A stretch of 53,882 bases of DNA, taken from Rhodopirellula sp. Lineage in GTDB: Bacteria; Planctomycetota; Planctomycetia; Planctomycetales; Planctomycetaceae. The stretch spans positions 1 to 53,882 of the forward strand of contig JABMPE010000074.1 in NCBI GenBank assembly GCA_013203845.1. The letters are read 5' to 3'. A program made the translations under genes and the position numbers. The notes beneath the pieces are model-generated. The model ran no database searches. It was not told the origin of the DNA and saw only the letters and a program-made list of their open reading frames with translations. Shown here piece after piece: positions 9,590 to 17,785 of the stretch (positions within the stretch are counted from its first letter, which is position 1; each line of letters opens with the position of its first letter).

Positions 9590-9982
9590 GTTACTCCTTC
9601 AAGAATCTGCCTGGGGACGCCATCGCTGTGACACTTGCCCGGGCACCATTAACGCGTGTTGTCTTTCCAGTTGAGGCTGCAGATTCCTCAATCACAAGCC
9701 CCGTACAGTCCGTAGGCATCGTACGACGACAAGCAGCGTTCGCACCAACCGCAAATGCTGTTCCATTAAGGGGTTATCGTGAAGCCGATTGGCTGCAGGC
9801 TCATCCTATCGGTAGAAGTGAACGAGTAGTGCTCATGGGGCGACGTATTAATCAACTGGTTCCAGTCTGGTCTCGAAGGTTGGCCGCCAGAAGTGCAACT
9901 CTAAGTCCGGCACCCACATTGCATATCCGTGATCCACACAAGTCATTCCGAGCCGAATCAGAACCTGGCAGGAGTCAGGACG
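9590..9982. other. Divergent intergenic region; no gene seen
   Basis: About 390 bases between the divergent P-type ATPase (minus) and the UspA fragment (plus). It should hold both promoters, but I could not pick convincing -35/-10 or -24/-12 boxes. The plus ORF 9505-10017 crossing it has no recognisable protein features. Confidence 0.4.
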
Positions 9983-10252
9983 GTGAAACGATTTCTGAAA
10001 ATTCTCGTTCACGCTGACGGTCGAGATGGTGGGCGGACCGCGTTGCGCCGTGCCATCCATCTGGCACGCACTAACGAGGCTCGTCTGACCGTCGCCGAAG
10101 TAATCCCCGAGCTGCCGCCCAACATCCGCAAACTGAAGGAGATCAAATCCGTCGCCGAACTCAAGGAGATGGCGCGGGAGGATGCTCAGCAGGGGCTGGA
10201 TGAGCTGCTCTCTGAAGTGGATACGGTCGGCGTGTCTCGGGCTCAATACTGA
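9983..10252 (+). pseudogene. Universal stress protein (UspA) family, truncated
   Basis: From a GTG preceded by GGCAGGAG at suitable spacing the peptide begins VKRFLKILVHADGRDGG, then RAIHLARTNEARLTVAEVIPELP: strand 1, helix 1 and strand 2 of the Usp fold as in UspA-like proteins, then helix ~AEDAQQGLDELLSE. The frame stops after 89 residues, just where UspA proteins normally continue into strand 3 and the GTPFIEI segment, and the nucleotide-binding G-x2-G-x9-G(S/T) motif is absent. It is therefore probably inactive or a relic. A good rho-independent hairpin follows immediately. The rest of the gene is not found downstream; a second unrelated gene fragment starts 150 bases later. Confidence 0.7.
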
Positions 10253-10254
10253 CG

Positions 10255-10281
10255 AGTCTGATCGGTGGCTCAGACTTTTTG
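10255..10281 (+). terminator. Rho-independent terminator after truncated uspA
   Basis: AGTCTGA pairs perfectly with TCAGACT across an 8-base loop, followed directly by TTTTT. It begins three bases past the stop codon of the UspA fragment. The stem is short (7 bp), so strength is moderate. Confidence 0.6.
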
Positions 10282-10408
10282 TCTCAAACCGCGGAACAGG
10301 GAGCTGATGAACAGATCACACTTTGTGTCTCAACCGTTGCAGGCTTTGTGTCTCCCGTTAACGTAACCTGTTGACACGTAAGGAGTCGCGTTTCAATCTT
10401 TGTGACTC
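10276..10408 (+). repeat. Four imperfect direct repeats of CTTTGTGTCTC
   Basis: Copies: TTTTTGTCTC (10276-10285), CTTTGTGTCTC (10321-10331), CTTTGTGTCTC (10344-10354) and CTTTGTGACTC (10398-10408). Spacing is irregular (about 45, 23 and 54 bases), so this is not a tandem array or CRISPR. They fill the gap between two truncated genes. They may be binding sites or debris from rearrangement. Confidence 0.5.
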
Positions 10409-10608
10409 CCACCACAGATTGGTCGGATTTCGGAACCGGAGCGTTGGGCGACATGGTCTGCCACACGGCGAATCTACCATTCATGACGTTGCTGCCTGGT
10501 CTGCCAACTCGCGTGCAGGCCGTCAGCAGCACAGTGAATTCGGAAACGTATTCGTTCCGGGCTGCGAGTCTGATCGATCCACCGGATCGCAAAGACTGGG
10601 AACGGTGA
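10402..10608 (+). pseudogene. Gfo/Idh/MocA oxidoreductase fragment
   Basis: The frame reads DWSDFGTGALGDMVCHTANLPFMTL, then TRVQAVSSTVNSETY. This matches the substrate-domain segment G-x-L-G-D-M-x-C-H-x-x-N-x-P-F of planctomycete Gfo/Idh/MocA proteins, where Asp and His are the catalytic residues. Only ~50 residues are recognisable out of a normal 350-450. There is no Rossmann domain, no ribosome site, and the frame ends in unrelated sequence. It is a relic, distinct from the intact Gfo/Idh/MocA gene at 15.6-16.6 kb, whose equivalent segment (GGFLGDAGSHRLDS) is different in sequence. Confidence 0.7.
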
Positions 10609-10648
10609 TCGCTCGAGCGTCAAACACCATTACAGAGAAACAGAGAAG

Positions 10649-11869
10649 ATGATGAAGAACCTGACCAGCGTCCTCGCTTTTGTGCTCTTGACGGCGGCTT
10701 GTTCGCAGGCGGCCGACTGGGCTCCGGAGAAGCAGAAGGAATCTCAGTTCACCGAACGGATGCTGGAGACGTTTCAGCATGGAGTCAAAAAGGAGTGGGG
10801 TTACGAGTCTCCTCAGCGCGATACGTTTCTGGTGCTGCATCCGAAACGGGACCAGACGCACGCTCCGCTGTATGTGGTTCTGCATTCGGCAGGACATGAC
10901 GTTCATTCCTGCCTGGCCTGTACGACTCAGGTCGGTAATCACGACATCTATCGCGCGCCGCAGGATTTCTTTGCGCTGTATCTCGACTGTCGTGCCAACA
11001 AAGGCGACTGGTGGTGGGGCAGTGATAAATACAAGGGCTCTGAAGTCAGTCCCACCGACAGACGTGCGATCGATACGGTGAAGTGGGTTATTGAAGAATA
11101 CGGCATTGATGAAAACCGTGTATATCTCTGCGGAAATTCAATGGGTGGCAGTGGAACTCTGGGGCTTGGCGTGCGACACGGCGATGTCTTCGCGGCAATC
11201 AAGGCCAATGTTCCGGCACGAGTCGAGCACGTTTCCAATCGGATGTACTTCCCGCCCCAATCTGTCCCGGCGAATCTGACTCTTCCGGACCCGCCGATCG
11301 TGATTGACTATTCCGCTCAGAACGATGGCTGGTCCAAGGGCCACGACACGTTCTTTCAGGCAATGAACGACCGAAAGTATCCGCTCTTCATGTACTGGGG
11401 GCCGTTCGGTCATGCGAACAACCACGCCAGCATCCTGAAAGTGAATGACCTGATTAATTCGTTTGACTGGTTGAGCGTCAGAAAGAACGAGGCATATCCG
11501 GTGTTCACAAATGCTTCGACGAATGACCCACTGCCGTGGCCGGATCACGTTGACAGTCAGAAGTCCGGGCAGGTCAACGCCTTCTTCCGGTGGAAAGACG
11601 TCAGTGAAACTCCGGACGGCATCGAGATGACGCTCTACCTGCTCACACCAGCGGAGCTCAAAACGTCGTTCACTATTCCGACAGAGGCGACAGCCGACGT
11701 CAGCCTGCGGAGACTCCAGAAGCTGAAGGTTGCCTCGGGGATGACCGTGCGTTGGACGTTCGGCGCGGCGAGCGGTGAAGCTCAAGCCGATTCGACGGGC
11801 TGCGTCACAATCTTCCAATTGAAGATTGTATCGAAGCCGACCGTGCTGACCGTGCGTCTCGTCAAATAG
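10649..11869 (+). CDS. Secreted alpha/beta-hydrolase (esterase/PHB-depolymerase-like)
   Basis: A 406-residue protein with a signal peptide (MMKNLTSVLAFVLLTAACSQA|ADW; the Cys could also be read as a lipobox-like position but the context is weak). The hydrolase core has PLYVVLHSAGHD (oxyanion strand), nucleophile elbow CGNSMGGSG with Ser near residue 164, acid-strand region IDYSAQNDGW, and histidine region FGHANNH. About 100 C-terminal residues form a separate beta-rich domain. Substrate is unknown; carbohydrate esters are plausible given the family's common use in polysaccharide degradation. ATGATG lies after AGAGAAG, so either Met may start. It stands alone, following two gene relics and before the MotB-like gene. 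Confidence 0.8.
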   Translation: MMKNLTSVLAFVLLTAACSQAADWAPEKQKESQFTERMLETFQHGVKKEWGYESPQRDTFLVLHPKRDQTHAPLYVVLHSAGHDVHSCLACTTQVGNHDIYRAPQDFFALYLDCRANKGDWWWGSDKYKGSEVSPTDRRAIDTVKWVIEEYGIDENRVYLCGNSMGGSGTLGLGVRHGDVFAAIKANVPARVEHVSNRMYFPPQSVPANLTLPDPPIVIDYSAQNDGWSKGHDTFFQAMNDRKYPLFMYWGPFGHANNHASILKVNDLINSFDWLSVRKNEAYPVFTNASTNDPLPWPDHVDSQKSGQVNAFFRWKDVSETPDGIEMTLYLLTPAELKTSFTIPTEATADVSLRRLQKLKVASGMTVRWTFGAASGEAQADSTGCVTIFQLKIVSKPTVLTVRLVK

Positions 11870-12086
11870 AAACGCGACCTGGACACGGAATGGAATGTTG
11901 CCTGGAGTCTCTTCAGCACGTTTCTTCCGTGGCACGAAAGGGTCATTTTACGCTGCCCCAATGGCTCTCAGCAGCGACGTTTTGTCACCCATCCGTTTCG
12001 AACTTCGATTCTCTTGAACGAGAGCGGGCTCTTTGAGTCTGCGGAATAGGATGGCTCTGCCGCCTGGGAATCAACGAGTCTGCTCA

Positions 12087-12203
12087 ATGTTACCTCGGGA
12101 GGTTTTTACCGTTTCTGAAGTGTCTAATACTCTCGACGAAAACGATATCACGAGACTGAGCGACTGGCTGAGGTTTGCCGGTCGACAGATTTCACGCGAA
12201 TGA
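12087..12203 (+). CDS. Possible short ORF upstream of the MotB-like gene
   Basis: Too short for the ORF track. ATG at 12087 (or in-frame ATG at 12051) leads into SEVSNTLDENDITRLSDWL and RFAGRQISRE, which has a soluble amphipathic composition. Its stop lies 9 bases before the MotB-like ATG, and its last codons overlap that gene's ribosome site region. No good Shine-Dalgarno precedes either ATG, although GGGAGG occurs at ~12094. It could be a leader peptide, the remains of an upstream partner, or chance. Confidence 0.25.
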   Translation: MLPREVFTVSEVSNTLDENDITRLSDWLRFAGRQISRE

Positions 12204-12212
12204 GGCGAGACG

Positions 12213-12962
12213 ATGGACGACGATGCGCCACCTGGAGTCCCCGAATGGGTGGTCACCTACGGGGACATGATGTCTCTGTTGCTGACGTTCTTCATCATGC
12301 TGGTGTCGCTGAGCGAGATCGTGGCGGAGCAGAAGTACCGCGCCGTGCTGACGGCTCTCGATAAAAAAATGGGATTCACAACGTCTCCTGTTGCACCCTC
12401 TGGTAAAAATTTCGCTGCCAACAGCACCACGGAGAGCCCCAACGAGTCTCTGGGTGCCGAGTCTCCCAGAGACGACGGTAAGGGGGGCGTTAAGTCCAAG
12501 TCTGTACATGGCGATGATCGCCGGATCAAAGTGACGGACGAAGGAACACCTCAGCAGGTCGGATCCTTTCTGACGTTCCTGCCAGTGTCAAAAGACGAGG
12601 CGGGCGAGAAAGAATTCCATCTGACGGGCGAGGCGGAAGCGGAACTCTTCCGCATTGTCAGGGAGCTTCGTGGAAAGCCCAACAAGATCGAAATTCGTTC
12701 CCACGTAGCCCCGAAAGACGCGTCTCGTGTGGTCGATGTCGTGTCGATAACCGAGGGAATCAGTCGCAGCTATGACCAGGGACATGCGGTGTTCGCACTT
12801 CTTGAGAACTGGGGCATCAATCCCGAACGAATCCGAATCACCGCGGCAGGAACCTCGCCGGCAAGCGACATGACGACTGATACAAAGACGCCTGCCGAAC
12901 GCGTCGAAGTCTTCATTACGGACGTGTTTTCATCCGAGTACGTCGGCAATCGAAAACTCTGA
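12213..12962 (+). CDS. MotB/OmpA-like membrane protein (flagellar motor stator-like), orphan
   Basis: A 249-residue protein beginning with the MotB plug/TM signature: VPEWVVTYGDMMSLLLTFFIML, where Asp18 aligns with the proton-carrying Asp of MotB. A low-complexity charged linker (residues ~55-115) follows, then a degenerate OmpA-C-like domain (IEIRSHVAPKD ... GINPERIRITAAGTSPAS ... PAERVEVFI). The usual TD-x2-G peptidoglycan-binding pattern is not clear, but the terminal RVE block is kept. No MotA, flagellar or ExbB/TolQ gene is visible near it. It may be a true MotB whose partner lies elsewhere, or a stator subunit for another proton-driven machine. Ribosome site GAGGCGAGACG directly precedes ATG. 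Confidence 0.8.
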   Translation: MDDDAPPGVPEWVVTYGDMMSLLLTFFIMLVSLSEIVAEQKYRAVLTALDKKMGFTTSPVAPSGKNFAANSTTESPNESLGAESPRDDGKGGVKSKSVHGDDRRIKVTDEGTPQQVGSFLTFLPVSKDEAGEKEFHLTGEAEAELFRIVRELRGKPNKIEIRSHVAPKDASRVVDVVSITEGISRSYDQGHAVFALLENWGINPERIRITAAGTSPASDMTTDTKTPAERVEVFITDVFSSEYVGNRKL

Positions 12963-13065
12963 CGCTTCCGGTTGTGAAGACTGAAGCGGCAGCAGACGAC
13001 GCAGCCAGAACGCGGCACTCAGATGTCCAAAGGTATTGGCAAGCGACGGATCCGCCAGGCCCAGA

Positions 13066-14304
13066 CTACTTCGCAATCTTCCACAGGTGCCCGTCGCTGC
13101 GGACAAACATTTCGTTGTCGGAGATTGCGGGCGTGCTGAGGATGGTTTCGCCGACACTGTTTTCGCCGACGATTTCACCTTCGGCTCCACTGATGTCGAC
13201 GACCTGAGCCCCGCCTTCCTCGTTGAAGAAGATCAGATGCTTTCCGGCAGCCACCGGAGTCGCACTGAACGGCCCTTTCAGGCGGACCTTCCACAGGATG
13301 CTGCCGGTGGTGACGTCGGCAGCCTGAAGAACTCCGGCGCGGTTGATGACAAACACCTTTCCATCAACAACGATCGGGCTCGACGTTCCCGGTCCAAGCC
13401 GATTGTCGTTCCAGAGGACTTCTGGTGACTTCGCATCGTCAGTTGGTTTTTCACTCAGCCGTAAAGCAGTCAGACCGTTCGACGGGACGAGCAGCGAATC
13501 AGCAGCGACCACTGATGACGGAATCGTTGACGCACCGTTTCCGAACTTCCAGAGCGTCTCGCCTGAAACGGAATCAACCGCTTCGATTCCAGCCGACGAC
13601 TGAAGCAGCGCCACGGGTTTCGAATCGCCATGCTGCCACAGCGTCGGTGAAGTCCAGTTGGCTTTCTTCGGGCGAACTTTTTTCCAGCGAGCCTTCCCAT
13701 TGGCTGTGTCGAGTCCAGTTGCGAAGGACTCGGCGTCGTTTTCGACCTGTACGATCAGCGTGTCGCCAATGACGATCGGCGAAGACGCCATGCCAAGACT
13801 GTTGCTGGCATTAGGAAAGTCGTGAGTCAGACCGCGCAGCCACTGCAGGTTGCCGGCGAGGTCCAGGCAGATGACGTCGTTGCTGGAAAAGAACGCAAAA
13901 ATGTGCTGACCATCGGAAGCTGGAGTTGGAGTCGCGACGCACATTTTAGGGTGAGTCATCGTTCGACCGGTGGCCCAGAACTGACGCTCCCAGTTCTTTT
14001 TTCCGGATTCACGATCAAATGAAAGAACGTGCAGCCGGTCCTGTCGAAAGTCGCTGCTGGCCGTCACGACAACTTGATCACCGATGACGATTGCACCGGA
14101 CAGACCTCGACCAGGCAGGTCGATTTTCCAGGCGATGTTTTCCGTGTCTGACCACGTGGCCGGGATTTCGGACAACGCGGAAACTCCAGAAACGTCGTTG
14201 CCGCGAAACTGCAACCAGTCCGCTCCGGTCAGGCAGGTTGATGAGACAAACGCGGCAATTAAGGGAACGATTCGGCGGGCGAAAGCGTTTTGCAGGTTAA
14301 TCAT
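13066..14304 (-). CDS. Exported PQQ-repeat beta-propeller protein
   Basis: 412 residues with a signal peptide (hydrophobic to FVSSTCLTGADW) and then the planctomycete-typical start DWLQFRGND. Repeats of the PQQ/BamB type follow: LHVLSFDRESGKKNWERQF, VICLDLAGNLQWLRG, TGLDTANGKARWKK, GIEAVDSVSGETLWKFG, LQAADVTTGSILWKV, consistent with a 7-8-bladed propeller. No quinoprotein catalytic residues can be claimed; such proteins are usually of unknown scaffold or binding function. The start has AAGGAGC ~8 bases upstream and overlaps the stop of the upstream gene in an ATGA arrangement, so translation is coupled. Last gene of the three-gene unit 16561-13066. Confidence 0.88.
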   Translation of the reverse strand: MINLQNAFARRIVPLIAAFVSSTCLTGADWLQFRGNDVSGVSALSEIPATWSDTENIAWKIDLPGRGLSGAIVIGDQVVVTASSDFRQDRLHVLSFDRESGKKNWERQFWATGRTMTHPKMCVATPTPASDGQHIFAFFSSNDVICLDLAGNLQWLRGLTHDFPNASNSLGMASSPIVIGDTLIVQVENDAESFATGLDTANGKARWKKVRPKKANWTSPTLWQHGDSKPVALLQSSAGIEAVDSVSGETLWKFGNGASTIPSSVVAADSLLVPSNGLTALRLSEKPTDDAKSPEVLWNDNRLGPGTSSPIVVDGKVFVINRAGVLQAADVTTGSILWKVRLKGPFSATPVAAGKHLIFFNEEGGAQVVDISGAEGEIVGENSVGETILSTPAISDNEMFVRSDGHLWKIAK

Positions 14305-15509
14305 TCGGATGCTCCTTCGGCGCTGGCCGTAAGTCGTTCTGACTGTGGCGTTGACTGGTTGTCGAGACGCGTCGTTGATTCGCTTTTCGATTTGACCGGC
14401 AACACCGCGACGCCGGATGGATCACAGACGCGGATCTGAATCTGGTAGCGCTGTGCCCAGTCGTCGGTCTGCTCATTCTGACAGAGTTTCAGCAGGATCA
14501 CGTTTTTGCCCGCGTTCAGTTTTGCCGGAACGCGGTACTGGTCGATGGCCATGCCACGGTGATACTCGTCGCGACCGAAGAGGAACTGTCCGTTGACCCA
14601 CAGCTTCCAGGCGTTCGGTGTGCCGAATCGAAACTCGACGTGGCGATCGGCAGCGGACTCGTACGAAGTCGCAAGATACATCACGGCTCCTTTGTGAGGA
14701 GCGAGTGATTTGGCGATGTCGACGATGCCGAATTCATCGGCCGTGGTAATCTCGCCCCAGGTAACTTCCCCTTCTTTGGCCTTCAACTTTGCGGCAAAGT
14801 CGAGTTCCTTTTCCGGAGCGTAGGCGATGTCAAACCCGACGAAGTCATGATTGTCAAACGGGCCCACAATTCTCCAGTCGGTGAGAAATCCAAAGTGGCT
14901 GACAAGGTCGACTTCGTCACCCAGCTTCCTGAGTGACGCGGAGATTTTTTTGACGAGGTCTGAATCCGTCGCGCCGGACAGTGCCTGACGATAAATCTGC
15001 TTTGCCTGATCGGTCGAATCTTTACCCAGCGATTCTGCTTCGACGATCAAACGTTGCACGGCGTCGCGACGAAACTCGGGACTCGGATCGAGAAGCATTT
15101 TTGGAATCAGCCGATCGGCGGCGGTCGCGTCGACTTTCGAAAGGATTTCAAACGCCAGTCGCCGTGCTCGCGGATCGTTTGAGCGTTCCTGCACGAAGCC
15201 TTCCAGCGGTTTCGCCGGCAGTGATTTTCCAGCCGCGAGATGTCGATCGGCGACGGTCTCAACGGCATTTCTCAGGTAGTTCGCGGCCAGTGGTGACGCA
15301 TTTTCGAATCCAGACAGAATCTGCACGAGATCGCTGGACGCGGCGTTCGACAAAGTGCGAACAGCAGCGGCAGCCGCTTCGTTACCCTGCCCTTCGCGAG
15401 ACACGTTTCGAATGGCGGTGATCTGAGAACTCAAATCAGCAGCTGACAGGTTGGTCACCGCGACAATTGCCATGATGAGGGCGGCACAGCCGTTTCTGAA
15501 GTGCGACAT
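14301..15509 (-). CDS. Exported HEAT-like / sugar-binding-like hypothetical protein
   Basis: 402 residues. A signal peptide ends near TNLSAADLS. Residues ~25-180 are helical and read like HEAT repeats (DPRARRLAFEILSKVDATAADRLI, then SPEFRRDAVQRLIVEAE). Residues ~205-370 (WRIVGPFDNHD ... WKLWVNGQFLF ... GKNVILLKLCQ) look like the jelly-roll found in glycoside-hydrolase-associated galactose-binding domains. No catalytic motif was identified. Coupled to the PQQ-propeller gene by an ATGA overlap and 47 bases after the Gfo/Idh/MocA gene, so the three products probably act in one process, possibly extracytoplasmic carbohydrate handling; that is inference. Confidence 0.75.
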   Translation of the reverse strand: MSHFRNGCAALIMAIVAVTNLSAADLSSQITAIRNVSREGQGNEAAAAAVRTLSNAASSDLVQILSGFENASPLAANYLRNAVETVADRHLAAGKSLPAKPLEGFVQERSNDPRARRLAFEILSKVDATAADRLIPKMLLDPSPEFRRDAVQRLIVEAESLGKDSTDQAKQIYRQALSGATDSDLVKKISASLRKLGDEVDLVSHFGFLTDWRIVGPFDNHDFVGFDIAYAPEKELDFAAKLKAKEGEVTWGEITTADEFGIVDIAKSLAPHKGAVMYLATSYESAADRHVEFRFGTPNAWKLWVNGQFLFGRDEYHRGMAIDQYRVPAKLNAGKNVILLKLCQNEQTDDWAQRYQIQIRVCDPSGVAVLPVKSKSESTTRLDNQSTPQSERLTASAEGASE

Positions 15510-15556
15510 TGATGGCCTCGTGATAGTTCGTGTGACTTCGTCAGGCGGAGCCCGAC

Positions 15557-16561
15557 CTACGATTTTGGAGTTCTTGAGTGAGCAGACTCCAGGATGGACG
15601 TCGTCATGTCAAACACAGGGAGTGCGCACTCGAACGGTGAGATGTTCCCGGCGGCGCCCGTGACCAGCTCCAGAAAGCCCACGACCGGGTTGTGTGTGGC
15701 GTCCGGACCGCTCTGTTCCGGCGGAAGATCGATCTTCTGGATGTCGTTATCGCGACCGATAAACAACTGAAAGTCGCGAACGATGAGGTCAGCATTTTCG
15801 CAGTGGATGAACAACTCTTCGTGAAAAGTGCTGGAGTTTCCGAAGAACGACAATGAAAATGGCACATCGCGATCGGACGCGTCGAGCAGTTCGCCGTTAA
15901 CCAGCGTTACGATCTCGACTTGGCTGCCAGCCTTGCTGCTGCGTGCCGACACGTCGCCGAGTCGCAGACTGGTCACATAGAACAGACTGTCCAGTCGATG
16001 GCTGCCGGCGTCGCCGAGGAAGCCTCCATAATTGATGTCGGGCTCGTCGCGCCACGTCCCGGCGATTGTCTGCTGCCAGCGTTCGGTATTCACCGCCGTG
16101 ATGCCCACGATGTTGCCCCACCGGCCCGAATCAATCTCTTCTTTCATGCGTCGGTAAACTGCCCAGAAGCGACGCTGGTACGCGAGCATGAAGTGAAGTT
16201 CGCGGCGATCGCGCGAAAGATGGATCAGTTCGAGAATTTCGTCCCGATTGGCTCCGAGCGGCTTCTCACACAGCACATGCAGATTGCAGCTGGCAGCGGC
16301 TCGAACCTGCGAAGCATGCGCCGTTGTTGGCGTGCAGATCACAGCAGCATCGGCATTGGATTGAGAGAGTGCGTCCTCGACCGTTTCAAACACCGCCGCG
16401 TCTGGAGCGAACCTGTCGCGAAGCTGTGTCGCCATGTTGGGGTCGGCATCGAAGAATCCGACCAGATTCGATCGTGAATCGACTGCCAGTCGTTCGCTAT
16501 GAGCATGACCCATGCGACCGCAGCCGATCACAACGCATCGAAGGCTTTTCATGTAAGTCAT
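15557..16561 (-). CDS. Gfo/Idh/MocA-family NAD(P)-dependent oxidoreductase
   Basis: 334 residues. Rossmann fold at the N-terminus: CVVIGCGRMGHAHSERL, then GFFDADP (acidic end of strand 2, favouring NAD) and VICTPTTAHA. The family hallmark CEKPLG lies at ~100-105. The substrate domain contains GGFLGDAGSHRLDSLFYVTS with the conserved Asp and His. Sugar or inositol dehydrogenase chemistry is typical; substrate is unknown. No signal or Tat sequence is present, so it is cytoplasmic, unlike its two exported operon partners. Two candidate Met codons (MTYMKSL) three residues apart lack a clear ribosome site. First gene of the minus-strand unit. Confidence 0.9.
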   Translation of the reverse strand: MTYMKSLRCVVIGCGRMGHAHSERLAVDSRSNLVGFFDADPNMATQLRDRFAPDAAVFETVEDALSQSNADAAVICTPTTAHASQVRAAASCNLHVLCEKPLGANRDEILELIHLSRDRRELHFMLAYQRRFWAVYRRMKEEIDSGRWGNIVGITAVNTERWQQTIAGTWRDEPDINYGGFLGDAGSHRLDSLFYVTSLRLGDVSARSSKAGSQVEIVTLVNGELLDASDRDVPFSLSFFGNSSTFHEELFIHCENADLIVRDFQLFIGRDNDIQKIDLPPEQSGPDATHNPVVGFLELVTGAAGNISPFECALPVFDMTTSILESAHSRTPKS

Positions 16562-16885
16562 GTCGCAGTTAAGGATTGGGGGCGGTTTACTCGCATTCGG
16601 TAGTTTCAGACTGTACGCTGGCTCGGGATCGCTGGACAGGCAGAGACCGCCGTCTTGTTGTCACTCCAGGACTCCACATTCTGCTGAATTTCAAATCAGA
16701 TTTGTCCGGTCGGGTGAGCAATTTGATATCACGGATTTCTCATTCGACACGTAACCCGTTTGATTAAACCCCCCAACGTCCATTCCTCTTTCAGGTGGTT
16801 TCTTCGTCAAGTCAGTCGGTCGGGAACGTTCTCAACACCGCGGACATTTGACGATGCTGCCGAACCAGTTTTCAGGAGATTCGAG

Positions 16886-17680
16886 ATGCTTTCACATTTC
16901 CGTTTAACGGCAGCCCTGCTGGTTGCGGTCTTTGCAGGCCTGACGTCGCCGGCAATCGCTGCGGACGGCTACGGCGACCTGACTGGCCGCATCGTCTTTG
17001 ACGGTGACGTGCCGAAACTGCTGCCAAAGGTCAAGAAAGACAATACCGCACTGAAACTGCCAGCATGCTGTGCCATTAAAGACACCGCTAACGATTCGCT
17101 GGTCATCAATCCGAAAAACAAGGGCGTTCAGCACGTCTTCGTATACCTGAAGAAGGTTTCGAAGAGTGCGATCCATCCGGCCCTGAAGAAGAGCAAAGAT
17201 CCGGAAGTCGTCTTTGACCAGAAGGAATGCGTCTTCAAGCCGCACACGTTGATTGTCAGAACGGATCAGCAGGTCGTTGTGAAGTCGGGCGATGATGTTC
17301 CACACAACACGCACACCTACCCGGTCTTGAATCAGGGCGAGAATTTTATCGTCGCTCCGAATGACCGGATGGGAATCAAGATGCCGAAGTTCGTCTCCAA
17401 AGAACCGCTGCCGATGCAGGTCAAATGCGACATCCACGCGTGGATGGCGGCTTACTGGCTGGTGATTGATCATCCTTACGCAGCCATTACGGACGCGGAC
17501 GGCAGGTTCACCATCGAGAAGCTGCCAGCTGGCGACTACGAATTTGTCGTCTGGCAGGAGCGGGTTGGCTACCTCAACAAAGCCCTGAAAGCCACGATCA
17601 AGGACAAAGCGAAAACGGATCTCGGCGATGTCAAAGCTCCAGCCGATAAGTTCGAAGTCAAAGCTGACGAAAAAGAGTAG
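16886..17680 (+). CDS. Exported amicyanin-like copper protein with carboxypeptidase-regulatory-like domain
   Basis: 264 residues from MLSHFRL; AGGAG lies ~8 bases upstream, and the tracked extension of 42 codons looks non-coding. A signal peptide ends at AIAADGYG. The central part is a cupredoxin: PHNTHTYP (His140) and later KCDIHAWM with Cys181, His184 and Met187. The C-x2-H-x2-M spacing is that of amicyanin rather than plastocyanin (C-x2-H-x4-M). A beta-sandwich tail follows (ADGRFTIEKLPAGDYEFVVWQE), resembling carboxypeptidase-regulatory/DUF4198-like modules. Early Cys-Cys (ACCAI) could make a disulfide. A periplasmic one-electron carrier is the natural inference. A strong terminator follows. 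Confidence 0.85.
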   Translation: MLSHFRLTAALLVAVFAGLTSPAIAADGYGDLTGRIVFDGDVPKLLPKVKKDNTALKLPACCAIKDTANDSLVINPKNKGVQHVFVYLKKVSKSAIHPALKKSKDPEVVFDQKECVFKPHTLIVRTDQQVVVKSGDDVPHNTHTYPVLNQGENFIVAPNDRMGIKMPKFVSKEPLPMQVKCDIHAWMAAYWLVIDHPYAAITDADGRFTIEKLPAGDYEFVVWQERVGYLNKALKATIKDKAKTDLGDVKAPADKFEVKADEKE

Positions 17681-17739
17681 GCAGCGAGCGAAGCAGCAAA
17701 CTCCATTGCCCTTTGCAACAAGCAGTCAACAAAAACCGA

Positions 17740-17772
17740 AACGGCGGGAAGATACTCGATCTTCCCGCCGTT
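17740..17772. terminator. Bidirectional rho-independent terminator
   Basis: A perfect 14-bp stem, AACGGCGGGAAGAT / ATCTTCCCGCCGTT, with loop ACTCG. It lies between the convergent ends of the copper-protein gene (17680) and the aldolase-like gene (17786). On the minus strand the stem is followed by a T-run (TCGGTTTTTG); on the plus strand by ATTCGTTT. It should terminate both transcripts, more strongly the minus one. Confidence 0.92.
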
Positions 17773-17785
17773 ATTCGTTTGCCGG

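Noticed and set aside
10276-10408. CRISPR array
   Set aside because: Repeats are only 11 bases and spacing is irregular; no cas gene in the window.
11138-11935. 265-residue minus-strand ORF
   Set aside because: Antisense to the alpha/beta hydrolase with intact nucleophile elbow; no own features.
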